Assembly: GCF_052324685.1 (NCBI RefSeq) | Contig: NC_135212.1 | Location: forward strand, 24,341,762 to 24,405,761 | Source of the DNA: Brachyhypopomus gauderio | Lineage: Eukaryota; Chordata; Actinopteri; Gymnotiformes; Hypopomidae | Length of the DNA: 64,000 nucleotides | Direction of reading: 5' to 3' | In this document: piece after piece, positions 51,702 to 62,979 of the stretch | How positions within the stretch are numbered: position 1 is the stretch's first letter | How the letters are laid out: every line of letters starts with the position of its first letter | Notes under the pieces: model-generated | Seen by the model: the letters and a program-made list of their open reading frames with translations, nothing else | Database searches by the model: none | Told to the model about the DNA's origin: nothing | Position numbers and translations under genes: made by a program

Positions 51702-51790
51702 CTTGTTTCTGTGGCGCATGCGTGATCGTCCCCAGGCACGTGAACGGGACGTATTTCTAATAACGCTTCTCGCGCAGATTCAAAATTAGC
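51664..51790 (-). promoter_or_regulatory. pias1 core promoter with NRF1- and YY1-like sites
   Basis: The decamer GCGCATGCGT at 51714-51723 matches the NRF1 consensus (GCGCATGCGC) except for the last base. On the minus strand CAAGATGGCGGA (51693-51704) matches the YY1 element and contains the pias1 ATG itself. No TATA box is seen. Such YY1 elements overlapping the start codon of TATA-less vertebrate genes direct initiation a short way upstream, so a very short 5' UTR is likely (inference). Confidence 0.65.
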
Positions 51791-52069
51791 GCCTGGTATG
51801 TTTAATCCCCGCCGCTTTTTGGATAGGCTTGTGCAGACACGGTAGTTAACGAGACAGCGTATTATTTTGATGTCATACCCCGTTGTTGTATTGTAGAAGA
51901 GGTTTAGTCAAAATAAATTAATAAAAAAAGAATTCTGGCCTATATGTTTCTAAATACAAGTATAACGACGTAAATTATAGCAAACATGACTGAATGGTGC
52001 AACTGCATTGTTAGCTACCTCACACAACTATTAATGAGCGTAAACCACTAATTATAGAACAATTGGTTC

Positions 52070-52236
52070 AATTAATGTAACTAATGTTTCGGTATTGTGT
52101 TTGATATTCAATACGAATATGTGCACCACATGTTAATATCTTTGTTTTGTCAATTATTGAACAGATATGTAACTAATGTTTCGGTATTCTGTTTGATTCA
52201 GTAGCAATATGTGCACCACATGTTAATAACTTTGGA
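52070..52236. repeat. Tandem duplication, about 85-bp unit
   Basis: The pieces TGTAACTAATGTTTCGGTAT and ATATGTGCACCACATGTTAA each occur twice in the same order (first copy about 52075-52135, second about 52168-52228). This is a direct duplication with small indels. Confidence 0.85.
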
Positions 52237-52623
52237 AGTAAATAGTTAGGTTTAATAACCCGTTACTTTTCACTTAGCAATGTCCTTGTTTGGGCAGAAT
52301 AACTGGAAGAGGAAACGTGTAAAATACATGCTTTCTTTTCCTGCTGTGGGAACATGCATTATTGTGGTATGTCAGTATTATGGAAAGTACAGTTTCCAGA
52401 GAAACAGGACGTTTCTGACAGAGGTTCTTATCCGTAAACTTTGTACTTTACTACAATTTTTTATATCTCTCTCTCTCCCCACAGGGAGGCCCATTAAATA
52501 CTGGTCATTTTTCATTCTCAACTATCCTTTGTACCTTTGTTTTTATTCATCAGAAGGCCCACTGTATACTTAAAGTTGGGAGCATATTCTCCGTCTAAAA
52601 TGCATTGATAATACAATAATGTA

Positions 52624-52797
52624 CATGGGTGTGGTAGTGGTGGGGGGGGGGGGGGGGGACGGAGACGGAAGAGTGGACCTGACTACTCAGGGCACGAGTA
52701 GGGAGAGGGGTCCTTTTTGCTCATGTGCCTCCTTTACTGGCATTTATAGGGGCCCACTGACATTGAGTGTACAGGGCCCAGATTTTGCTGCAATAAT
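52624..52797 (+). repeat. Dispersed repeat, left arm of inverted pair
   Basis: This arm starts CATGGGTGTGGTAGTGG and a G run. It continues through ACTACTCAGGGC, GAGTAGGGAGAGGGG, GCTCATGTGCC and ATAGGGGCCCACTGACATTG, and ends near TTTTGCTGC. The same sequence in reverse complement occurs at 53913-54072. It is probably a fish transposon end or SINE-like unit; the family is not identified. Confidence 0.75.
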
Positions 52798-53912
52798 CCT
52801 GATCCTGTACCAATTAAGGCCAATCCCAGAGACAGCAGAGCAGCCCAACAGATTTTAACTGTAGGAATGCACATGTAACACTGGTCTTTGTTTCATTTTG
52901 TTTCACTATGGAAGAATTGTGGTTTATCTACACAATTGGCAAACATTCAATCACTTATTTTTCTGCCTTTCTTCTTCCTTGACCTTTGTTCATATGATCC
53001 TTCTCTGTTCAGTATGTGGAGACCATCCCTTTAGATATCTCCAACTCAGCCCGACGTTTCTTGGATGTTTTTACATGGTTCCTTTTCCACTTTTTGACCC
53101 AACGTTCACAGGGTTCACAGGGTGTCATTACTGTTCCTCTTTCCATCATGTCCTATGAGTTCTGTTTTTTTCATGAGAAGCAAACTTCAGAACATCTCAA
53201 ATTGTTGAATCAGGAAAGCCAGAGATAGTCTTCTACCCTTTAGATTGCTTGTACTTGATAATAATAACATTGTTGGTCTGCTCAGACAGTATAGTTTTTC
53301 TGTTATTTTTTTGCATCTCTTATTTGTGTGTCTTGTGCTTTTCTTATCAAACATATTTGAGTTTGTATAGACTGATATTTCAGTAAAGAGTTTTGCAAAA
53401 TAGAGTTTTACAAAATATACATACAATTCAAAGGTCCCAATGTTGGAAACAACTGCAGGGCTTCGTTCTTTCAGTAGACGAATACTTGAAGTCAGGCATT
53501 TTAATGGTAGATTAACATCCCAGTCTAAGCAGGAAAACTCCAAGTCCACTTTCTGAATTTTACTTTCTGATGTGAAATTTTCACCTGTTGAACAATTACC
53601 ATCTATTATTACCTCCAGGGCTTCAAGAACCATTCTTTGCTTTATCAGCCATTATATCAAACTTATATGGTAGATCTTTATTGCATTGTTTAAAACATTA
53701 GCTCAAACTAATGGATTAGTGCATCAGTGTGTAGCTGAGCAAATTACTGACAAGGGGACAACACCACATTCAACCCATTTATTTATCTAGCAGATCAGGT
53801 TGTTAAGTGCTAAGTTTATTTTTTAAATAAATGTTTGTGCCTTTGACCACATATGGGTAATGTGTCGCATGGGTCAACGGTATGGGCTTTATTCTCCCAA
53901 GAATAGCTGTGA

Positions 53913-54072
53913 GCAAGGGCGTAGCAGCAAATTCTGGGTCCTGTACACTCTCAATGTCAGTGGGCCCCTATAAATACCAGTAAACAAGGCACATGAGCAA
54001 AAAATGGGCCCCTCTCCCTACTCGGGCCCTGAGTAGTCTGGTCGACCCCCCCCCCCCACCACCACACCCATG
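53913..54072 (-). repeat. Dispersed repeat, right arm of inverted pair
   Basis: Reverse-complement partner of 52624-52797. It runs from GGGCGTAGCAGCAAATTCTG through CAATGTCAGTGGGCCCCTAT to ACCACACCCATGG. Divergence between arms is modest, and the 1.1 kb between them shows no protein I recognise. Confidence 0.75.
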
Positions 54073-54434
54073 GCTGTGAGTACTTCTCATGCAGCTGTGA
54101 GCACCCTGGGGCTGATGCCATAGCTAGCATTATGAATAAAAGTGAATACATTTACATTTACATTTACAAATATCTTCTCATTTTTGTCCTGGCAAGGACA
54201 ATATATTGCTTGGACAAAGCAATAAGTTATTTCCTGTATACACTTAGGCTAGAGCATTAAGCTGACTTGATTCGTTCAGTTCTACTGCAATATTTTAGAT
54301 AATGTAAGCATACAGAAATCGTCATGGAAACTTGTGTCCAACAAGATTAAAACGCTCCAATTATCAGTCACGTGGTGAGAGGGGAAATCTCAAAGGATGG
54401 AATCACATCCCGTATTCGTTCAGTACATCCACGG

Positions 54435-54448
54435 CCATTAGATGGCGC
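54435..54448 (+). promoter_or_regulatory. CTCF-like motif between pias1 and skor1
   Basis: CCATTAGATGGCGC matches CCASYAGRKGGCRS except for T at the fourth base. Plus orientation, in intergenic DNA. Motif only. Confidence 0.4.
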
Positions 54449-55976
54449 CAGAAGACCGACTATGTAATAACAATTTCACAAAACCCTAATACTGTGCATG
54501 TCGAATGTTAAGGATTATATTTAAGATTTATTTAATCATCCCAAATTAATTGTCATCTTTCTATATCTATATTTATATCTCTATATAATATATATTGTTA
54601 AACAGCAGTTTAAATTGGCTGCAGTAATTTTGCAGAGCTTGAAGTCAAGCTCTTTTTTTATACAACCAAAAAACTACAATTAGACTATCCTTTAGTTTGT
54701 CCACATTCGTGTATTGTAATTGTTATTATCAGAACACACGCATGCATACATATAGACACACAAAGATAGAGAGAGAGTGAGATGGTGACAGAGGAGGAGA
54801 GAGAGACAGAAAACTGATTGTATGTTGTTCTTGGATTGTTGTGTGTTCTTGGTGTGGAACAGTAAACGCTTTCACACCTGCCTTCATTCTGTAAACTTGC
54901 TCTGTACAATGTGGAGAGTGTATGTGCTTATGCATGTGGATCACATCTAAAACACCACAATCACCTTAGAACTGATGTGCACATCAGTGACATGACACTG
55001 TGCGGTGAAATCATCTGAAACCTTCATGTTTTACTTCAGTGTATCATACATACATATGAACACAGAACACACAATATGAACACGCACACAGGTGGCTCTT
55101 CTCAGGAAAGCACTGAGAAGTACTGGCTGCTTTGTCCTGTAATTTGATATTCAGCGTCCTATGATTTGACCTGCAGAGTGTGGCCGTTAGATGATTATCA
55201 TTATCTGAAAAAAGGGTTGGTCACTGCATTCTAATTAAGGACAATTCACATACAATAGACTGATATTGAAACTGATATTCTAGTATCTATGTAGCATTGC
55301 TCTATAATAATGCAAAGTACTTAAAAATGTTTAATTTGTCTATTCATACCGTGGCAAAGGAAAATGATCATCCTGTAACACAGTTCTTGTTACGTCCTCT
55401 CCAGTGGAAAATACTCACAGTGAATAATAACACAATGGCTAATCCAGAATTGTTATCAAAGATCACAATAATATAGCCCTCTCATACAAGATCATTTAAT
55501 ACACATTTCAGGTAATCTATTTAAAGTGCTTTACATCAATAATTTACACAGTTTACAGATGAGAACAAACAACATTAATGAACAACAAGAATGAAATTAA
55601 ACTTAAAAAATGTTACATATTTTATAAATAACTTAACAAAGTGCCCTAATATCAACAAAAATGAAAATAATTATAATACATAATATATGCATTGCACAAA
55701 GCCACCTAATACAAGTACATCAGCATTTTTTAAACTGATGGTTATCATTTTAATGAACATTTCCGTAATGATGAGCTAGATTTTTATATAAATTATACAA
55801 TACATACAATAATCCTTTTAAATTTAATAGTAATTACAGTTTGATTACAGTTTGAAAGTTAACATACTACCATACACCCTTATCTCAGCTCCTTACATGA
55901 AACACTGGGCTAGTATGAGCATGATGTTTTTTATTTTATACAGCAAACTTCTCAGTATCCAACCTTCTCGCAGTCC

Positions 55977-56118
55977 TGTCAGGAGCGGTCTTACTGGGAG
56001 CAGTCTTACTGGGAGCAGTCTTACTGGGAGAAGTGTTGTCAGGAACAGTCTTGTTGGGAGCAGTCTTACTGGGAGCTGTTATACTGGAAGCAGTGTTGCT
56101 GAGAGCTGTATTGTTGTT
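55977..56118. repeat. 15-bp tandem array abutting the skor1 stop codon
   Basis: The unit GGAGCAGTCTTACTG occurs about nine times with point variants. It ends about 20 bases from the skor1 TGA at 56137-56139, so it lies in the expected 3' UTR. On the plus strand it creates a false Ser/Leu/Thr/Gly repeat frame. Confidence 0.85.
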
Positions 56119-56136
56119 ATTGGGACCCTGAAGGCA

Positions 56137-58351
56137 TCATGGTGGCAGCAAAGGAGGCTTGAAGGTACAGGTGGCTGAACAATGACGTGGGGTCAGCATT
56201 TTGCACGAGAAATGGTGGAGTGCGTCGTGAGCTTCTGGGAAAAAAGTGGATGGGTTGCTTAAAACCAAAAGCTTATGACAAAAAGCAGTATCTGTTTGCA
56301 TGTGTGTGTTTGTAGTTATGTGTGTGGAGAGCAAAAAGAAACACACAAAAGAGATAAAGGTCATAAAGAAATATGCACCTGGCAAAACACTGGCAAAAGA
56401 TGATACAATAACTCTACAATAAATGTCAAAACTATCAAGGCCTCATAAAGATTTATAAACATCTCCCACAGTGCTGAGAGGGAAAGTTTTCTGAAAATCT
56501 GCTATCGAAATTTAGAGGGGTTCATATTTGAGAGCCATATTGCTTGAGGGCTCCATATTTTTAAGTGTTAACTCATAATTTTGATGTTTCTTTAAATTGG
56601 AAATTTTCTGACTAGATGGTTATGCGTCCCCTATTCTAGAATCATTGATTACCTTTTAACTTCTGCTGAATAACATAACGAGCCTTTCTTTCATGGTCCA
56701 ACTCGCTGCACAATGTGTCTGAGCAGGAGAGACAAAGGATGACTCAGATATGAAAGGCCAATTATCCTACCTCATGTGTTCATATCCAGAACACAGTTAC
56801 TCTAATTCATACAAGTGATTTTTTGACATTCAGGCATGTGCTAAAGTTCAGCACATGACTCATACAAAATGAGCTCATCTGGAGTTATTTATCTATAGTT
56901 CAATGTTAAAAGCCTGTGATGGATTGATGTGGTTTTAAATCAGATTTTCTCAACATGATTGTCAGGAATTTCCTTCAGTGAAATCATACTGAATTTTGTA
57001 AATGAACTACACCTTGAGAGAACTTATTTAAATTGTTTTTAGATGTAGACTTCAATAAATAAATAGACAAAAGTTTAAAAGTGATCACATCTTAAATTTT
57101 AGATCTTTGAGTTATTGTTTAATAAGTGAAAATATTGTTTAAAAATTGCCAAGATATTGGTTTTGTGTTCTTAATATCCCCAGATTTATTTATCCAAAAT
57201 GTACATTACGTACATTTATCATTAAGGAATTTATTTATTTAAAGTTAAATTAATATGATTAGACCAACTTTTAGATTTTTTTGGGGGGGGGGGGGGATAT
57301 AAATTATTAACCTAGAACTGGAATTATTTAAACATAATTAATCACTTCAGTATATTAAATAATTCAAACACTGCTAGTAAAAGTGTAAAGGATAGAGCAG
57401 GATTGACTGGTGTAATGTAAGGGAGATTTTTGGGGAAGCTCACCTCGAACAATCTGTAGTTGCTGTACCATCTCTTCTCGGTAGGACAGTTCCCTTTTCA
57501 TTTGGTCCTGAAAATTGTCTAGGAAGCAATCATCCCAGCATATGTTAACAATGCAGTGTAAGCCAAATGGGGTTTGTTGATTAGAAAAATAAATCAGAAC
57601 AAAGAATGATTAAAGATTACTACTAAGAAAGATAATGAAATGATGACCATTAAATTAAATTAATAAATTAATCAAGATAACAGAAATACCTTTAATATAA
57701 ATACAGCAAAAACACTGTCGCCATGTCTGGAAGTATAATAATATGGCATACAGTATATAATGTTAGAATTACAACATGTTAAAAGTACCTTTCAAACTTT
57801 GGAACTCACGTTCTAACTTCTTCCTAAGTTCCACTTGTTCCACCAGTTGTTTCTGTAGTTCTTCTGTTGGAATCAAACATTTAAATCCATATTAGACAAC
57901 ATATTTCATTGCATGAAATTAATTCAGAAAATCTTTATGGGGATTTAAACATTTTACTTTAATTGATTTGAAGCCAGCTAAGAAATAAACAATAAACAAT
58001 ACATAATTGTTGTATCTAACTACTAAAATATGTTAGATTACTAAAATTGTTATGCTTAGGAGCATTCATAGTGTATCACACGTTTTCTTGATCCTGACTT
58101 TTCTTAAATTCTCAGCCTACAGACCTACAACGAACATACAAACTACAATGTTATAAATGCCTGCACAAATGCTTCAAACCTTAATTACGTAGCTATTAAT
58201 TATCTCAGCATGTTGTCAGGGATGTTCGGTCTCCCCGTGACTATTGGGATTTCTCTAGTAATAAATGTGACTTGTAAAATATAAAATTAAATGCTAATCT
58301 ATACCACGGCAGGCAAATCTGATTAGCAAAAATAAAAAATTCTTATTAAAC

Positions 58352-58415
<64 letters not shown>

Positions 58416-58499
58416 TACTACCCTTACCCTTTGCCATGTTTTCAATGTCCTTTTCTATCAGTGTTCCTCTGCCTGTTTCTTTGCGCATTGCTTCCATAT
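56137..58499 (-). CDS. skor1: skor1 C-terminal coiled-coil exons
   Basis: Five small phase-1 exons (58428-58499, 57789-57863, 57444-57518, 56653-56718, 56137-56234) encode LIEKDIENMAKEELQ, then VELRKKLEREFQSLKDNF, QMKRELSYREEMVQQLQIVR, and finally EAHDALHHFSCKMLTPRHC before the stop. These match the conserved SKOR1 coiled-coil oligomerisation tail. All junctions are phase 1, so single exons could be skipped without frameshift. Confidence 0.93.
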
Positions 58500-61260
58500 C
58501 TGGACAGAAAAAAACAGAAAAACAGAAATAGCAAAAACATTCCATTAATTTAATTTACACGCCATTGTGTCACTCGTGCCATCTGTATGTCTGTATTTAG
58601 ATTATATTTAATCGATTCTAACATGTAGGTGATTCATTCACAAGCAGAAACCCTCACGAACCATCACTGGGATCTCTTGGGTCTTCTTCAGAAACTCCGG
58701 CGTGGTCATGTGCTTTCGGTTCCATTTCCTCAACAGTTGACGATGGCTCCTCTTCATGCGCATCTTTAACTGTACAAAAAGCAGAACAAAACCCAGATTA
58801 CTTTCAAATCGGTAACAAAAGTAGTTCTGGGCAGGCCTGTGCTTTAGCCCAAACACAGATCCAGCCGGGAGCATAACGGGCCTACCGTTGGACTCCCGTG
58901 GGTCACGCTGATAAGTGGCTGTTGGTCCAAAACACTGGGCACTTATTGGATGCATACGCTCATCCCTTTCATGTGTATACACCTGTAAAATTAACCAGGC
59001 AATTAATTGCAATTATCCTCAATTTTGCTGTTTCTTACATCCCCTCTCGAGACAGCAAAAGCAGACTATTTTAATAACACCTCAATACCAAACCAAATCA
59101 GAATAACTACTATTTAGAGCGAATTAAAGAACTATAATCATGACCACTCACAACAAAAGTAAGTTGATTAGAATTCGTTTGCAATGTATAAGCTATTACA
59201 ATTCTTCTTGTATCCTGGGTTGTCGTCTAGATCTGTTTGATTAACATCACAATGGACATTAAATCGATACAGTGACAAGCTTGGCTTGGGATAAGCTGTA
59301 TGAAGTATTTGCATTGTCAAAGAGTTATAAATCATGAAACACACGCATTTCAGCTCATTTAACTAATATTAGGTTTAGACTAACAGCATATAGCTTTGCG
59401 GTTTTAAATTAAACAGGATTTTTTAAAAGTAAGAGTTTTATAGGGGTGTCACGTTGTTATCGGTTCATGTCGCGAGTTTTTGTAACGGTGGAGAATTGTG
59501 TTACTCACTTCAAAGCGCGCGGTGGTTTTGCTGCTCTCGAACAATGGTTTGATCTGCTTCTCTCCGTCAGAGGCGCGTGCCTCGCTCGAGGTAGCTGCAC
59601 GTGGATCACCCATAGGGGCCGTCTGGCAGTTTCCCTCTTCTTGATCCTTTGTTCCATCGCCGTGCGCTACAGTTAAACTCGGGGGACTCTGGTTGTCATC
59701 CACCGACAGCTGAAGGCATTCTTCATCTTCTTGCGCCTTGTGCGATTCCACGTCCACATCTGGATCCTCTACACTGTCCACGTCCGGAGACACTGACCTG
59801 TAACTGGAACTTTCACTCAGGAAATCAGGAGACAGGTAGCCAGCTCGGCCTCCGGAATACGGACCTCTATTGCCGTATAGCTTCGCTATACTCTCCGCGT
59901 CTTTGACCACTGGCCTGAACGCTGAAATGTAGCTGATTTTTCTCTGGGCGGCTGGCATCCCTTCCATTGACCTGGTTTCGTCACCAGATTTATCTTCCTC
60001 GTTCCGGGTAGACTGTGTGCTGGAACAGCGCTCATTATCCTGCAGACTGTCCTTAGGGGTGTGAGTACTTCGGTCACTTTGTTCAGAGACGTCCAACTCG
60101 TTTTGCCTCGCGCACAGGATGTCAGAGGGTGGTTTAGGTTGGTGATGGTACGGCGGCATAGGTAGACTACCGGTTGTAGGCCAGAACACCGGAAAGGAAG
60201 GGTACGCACTGTCTTTAGCGGCTGGCCAGAACATATTTGACAAGTTAGCTTTGTTCTGATCTCCCATAACGACATTCTCATCCTTCTTTTGACACAGTCC
60301 AAAAGTCGGAAACCCGTATGGGTGAGGGAATAGGGGCGGTGGGATCTTCTGAAGTACCCCGAAGGTCTTGCTAGGCACTGGGATCACAGGATAACTGCGG
60401 ATGCTACTCGACATGGTCACGTTGGCCATGTCATCCTCGCAGCGGAGAATTTTGTGGGGCACCTCGGACGACTCTCTCTGGGGCCGAGTTACAGCTCCGT
60501 GTGCTTTTGAGGAGGATGTGCTCTCAGAGCCACTGATGGGCAGTGTCCTCTTACGACTGCCCCCGTTAAACATGGCTTTCACGTCCTCCCAGGCATGCGT
60601 GACCTCATCCGGTGAGTTTTTATCCGACAGTTTGAGGTGCCGTCTCCAAGAGTTGAAGTTTGCTGCATCAGGTTGTGTGTATTTGGACTCCGGTGTGCGA
60701 TGAGAATGGAAAATGAACTTATTTGGTGAGAAATACATGTTACAGAATGAACACTTTATACATTTAGCTCTTGAGCTGTTGTATCTAGCTGGTATGAAAT
60801 TGCCTCGGCTGCCCCAGGCACATTCATGTGACACATCGAAAGCAAAATTTTCGGGCAATTTGGGAGGGTTGTGTTCTCCAAGGAAAGATTTGCACAGCCG
60901 CTCTGCTTCTCGTTTCGTGATCATTCCGCAGCGCCTCGAGGAGATGGGCATAGCTCCCGCGCGCCTTAAAATCTCCAACTGAACTGGGGTGCACTGCACA
61001 CAGGTGATCCCCAAAGCCACTCGTCGGTTGTGAATTTCGTTATAGCTATAGTTCTTCAAGAGAGTGTTAGATATTTGTGCCAGACAAAGTCGCTCCTGAC
61101 CATCTATGACCAAAGAAACGATGGGTATTCCGTACAAAGAGGTCTCACTGACTTGGTTTGGTTTGAGCGTGGTCCCGGGGTATGACTGCAGCTCTTGTTT
61201 GGAGTTAGGAGAACAGGTGGAATCTCTTCCCGCTGACAGCTGGCTCGAAATAGATTCCAT
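56137..61260 (-). CDS. skor1: SKI family transcriptional corepressor 1, 8 coding exons, 780 aa
   Basis: Coding exons: 59509-61260, 58886-58982, 58662-58769, 58428-58499, 57789-57863, 57444-57518, 56653-56718 and 56137-56234, 2343 bases in unbroken phase. The start is placed at the ATG at 61260 (MESISSQL), ten bases after an acceptor, because it aligns with the SKOR1 N-terminus and its SPNSKQELQ piece. An in-frame upstream Met would lie within the intron. The SKI/DACH homology domain (about 33-140) reads YGIPIVSLVIDGQERLCLAQ. The Cys/His SAND-like SMAD-binding region (about 150-235) includes KCIKCSFCNMYFSPNKF. The SYPVIPVPSK block, the acidic VDVESH block and a C-terminal coiled coil follow, ending FKPPLLPP. 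KNYSYNEI and the N-terminus favour SKOR1 over SKOR2. Human SKOR1 is about 965 residues; the difference is in Gly/Ala/Pro-rich regions. It is a neural nuclear corepressor that partners LBX1 and SMADs. Confidence 0.96.
58354..58415. repeat. (AAT)n microsatellite beside a skor1 splice donor
   Basis: About 20 AAT units in intron 4 of skor1, starting only about 12 bases past the exon 4 donor (GTAAGG at 58427-58422, minus strand). Confidence 0.95.
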
Positions 61261-61270
61261 TCCTGGAAAT
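59509..61270 (-). CDS. skor1: Main exon of skor1 (DHD and SAND-like domains)
   Basis: The exon runs from the acceptor GTGTGCAG (exon base 61270) to the strong donor GTGAGT after codon 584. It encodes both DNA/protein-interaction domains and the long disordered middle region. All canonical Cys residues of the SAND-like segment are kept. The open frame reads on past the donor for 20 codons to a stop inside the intron, and that extension is not coding in this model. Confidence 0.95.
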
Positions 61271-62330
61271 CTGCACACACCAAATGCAAGTTACGAAATA
61301 TCGACATTTCAAGTCCATTGTCAACGATATTTGGCGTTCTATTTTCTGACAGGTTCCCTGAAATATAAATAAACTCGATGAAATCACAGTTGAACATTAC
61401 AACTATGATTAAGATTGATTTAAAAAAAGGGATCATATTCAATAAAATACAGTAGGGTTATAACAATAATTTAAAAATACCACAACCGTTTAAAAATATA
61501 TTGTAACCAAATAGCCTACATAAACTGAATGGGTAATAGGCTATAATGAAACTAAAATAAAAAGTACATTTTCTATAAAAAAGTAAAATACTGAATATTG
61601 ATCCCAGAATTAAAATAAATTCTCTTTTAGAAGTATTGTAGAAACTTGACGTGTGGCATTAAGGTTAATCAACCGCTCGTGGCCCTTATTCGAAGCTTCG
61701 TTAATTCATATGAAAAGAAACGATCTTTATCCCGAGATCACCTTCCTAATTGGTCTTAATTAACTCATTTTCATTCATTAAAAGTGTAATCGCTCTTTTG
61801 TATTCTTTGCAGTCTATTTGCATCTACAACATTTTCGTTGTTTACTGAAGTTGTACTATGTAGAATATTTTGGGGGGAAAAGTCGCTAAATGGTTTTAAC
61901 TAAGACAAATATTTGCGCCAGCACAGAGGATAAAACAGGTAAATACTCTGAGCCGTGCCAGAATGGAATAAGAGCCCTTAATCCGATTTCATCATTATTA
62001 ATGCCTAGTGTACGTCTTTAAACTTACTTTCCAAAAAAATAGAATTAGGACATTTCTGTGTCGACACTTTTCCATGGCAATACAATACATCGTAATTAAG
62101 CATGTATTCCGGCGATTATTTATGACATTTTTCAGTCTTACCTGACCAAACTAGCTAACTTCGATGTCGTTTATTTTTAAGTGATAATTGATTTCAATGT
62201 TACGTTCTGTAACACCTATAAATGCATTCTTAGTGTAAAACAACTGCATCATCGAGTACGATTATTTAAAGATAGCAAGAAATTGTTGCAAATTTGCAGT
62301 TAAGATCGCTCGCATAATAAGACGTCTTAC
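61271..62330 (-). other. skor1 intron 1
   Basis: AT-rich intron between the non-coding first exon (donor GTAAGA at 62330-62325) and the main coding exon. I see no repeat array or exon in it. Confidence 0.6.
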
Positions 62331-62480
62331 CTGATATGATGAGGAAAGAAGCAATGTTGTGTATCAGAAGACCTCGTAAATCACCCCTTTATGTAATGCG
62401 TTTTAAAATCAGTCGTCACTTGTTCCTTTCTTGCCTTTAGTAAAATGGGCTACTGAATTCCGGGCGCACGTGAAAGGCTA
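62331..62480 (-). promoter_or_regulatory. skor1 non-coding first exon and proximal promoter
   Basis: A strong donor (CAG/GTAAGA) with exon base 62331 pairs with the acceptor before the skor1 main exon, so a 5' UTR exon ends here. Its upstream limit is not visible. DNA at 62460-62660 is richer in CpG than the surroundings, consistent with a promoter. Confidence 0.55.
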
Positions 62481-62927
62481 CGCGCTGTTCGAGGAGCTGT
62501 GGGTTTCTAGAGCGAGTGGCTTCGCATTCTGCTGTGGTGCGAAGACTGTGGAGAAGTCCGCGCAGGGTGACCACACGCTAGTGCGGACCTTTACCAAATA
62601 ACCACTGAAGACGTTCCGCAAAGATCGAGTGACAGCTAAACTAATGGCAAGGCACTCCCACTTAGCGCCAGCATATTTACATTAACTATTTGCCTTCGGG
62701 ACCAATGGAAACGACAGACTCTGCTGTCATAGAGGCCTGGGGACGTTTAAAGTTCATCACGTGATCTTTTAACACACGAACGGGACGTTACGGGGTTTGT
62801 GTGTGTTCGTGTGTGTGCGTTCGTTCGTGTGTGGTTGGGGGGGGGGTTGAAGCTTACATGTTTGCTTTGTTTACCTATTTGATAGATAAACCAAGCTTGC
62901 CGTGTAGTGTTTAGTTTTAATGCTAAC

Positions 62928-62979
<52 letters not shown>

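Larger units (their letters stand above)
51791..56136. other. Intergenic between pias1 promoter and skor1 stop codon
   Basis: No exon chain found. Contents: a tandem duplication at about 52070-52235, the inverted repeat pair 52624-52797 / 53913-54072 (separate entries), short microsatellites and AT-rich DNA. The right end, roughly 55,400-56,136, is probably the skor1 3' UTR and includes a 15-bp tandem array. The 148-codon minus-strand frame at 53187-53633 resembles nothing I know. Confidence 0.5.

Noticed and set aside
53187..53633. A 148-codon minus-strand frame between the inverted repeats
   Set aside because: No recognisable domain, AT-rich codons and no splice partner. I mention it only as part of the unknown interior of the inverted pair.
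55852..56178. Repeat protein with a Leu-Thr-Gly-Ser-Ser pattern on the plus strand
   Set aside because: It comes from the 15-bp array in the skor1 3' UTR and overlaps the skor1 last exon on the opposite strand.
58294..58545. Tyrosine-homopolymer protein near the AAT array
   Set aside because: The Tyr run is the AAT microsatellite read in one frame. The real coding part is the short skor1 exon 58428-58499.
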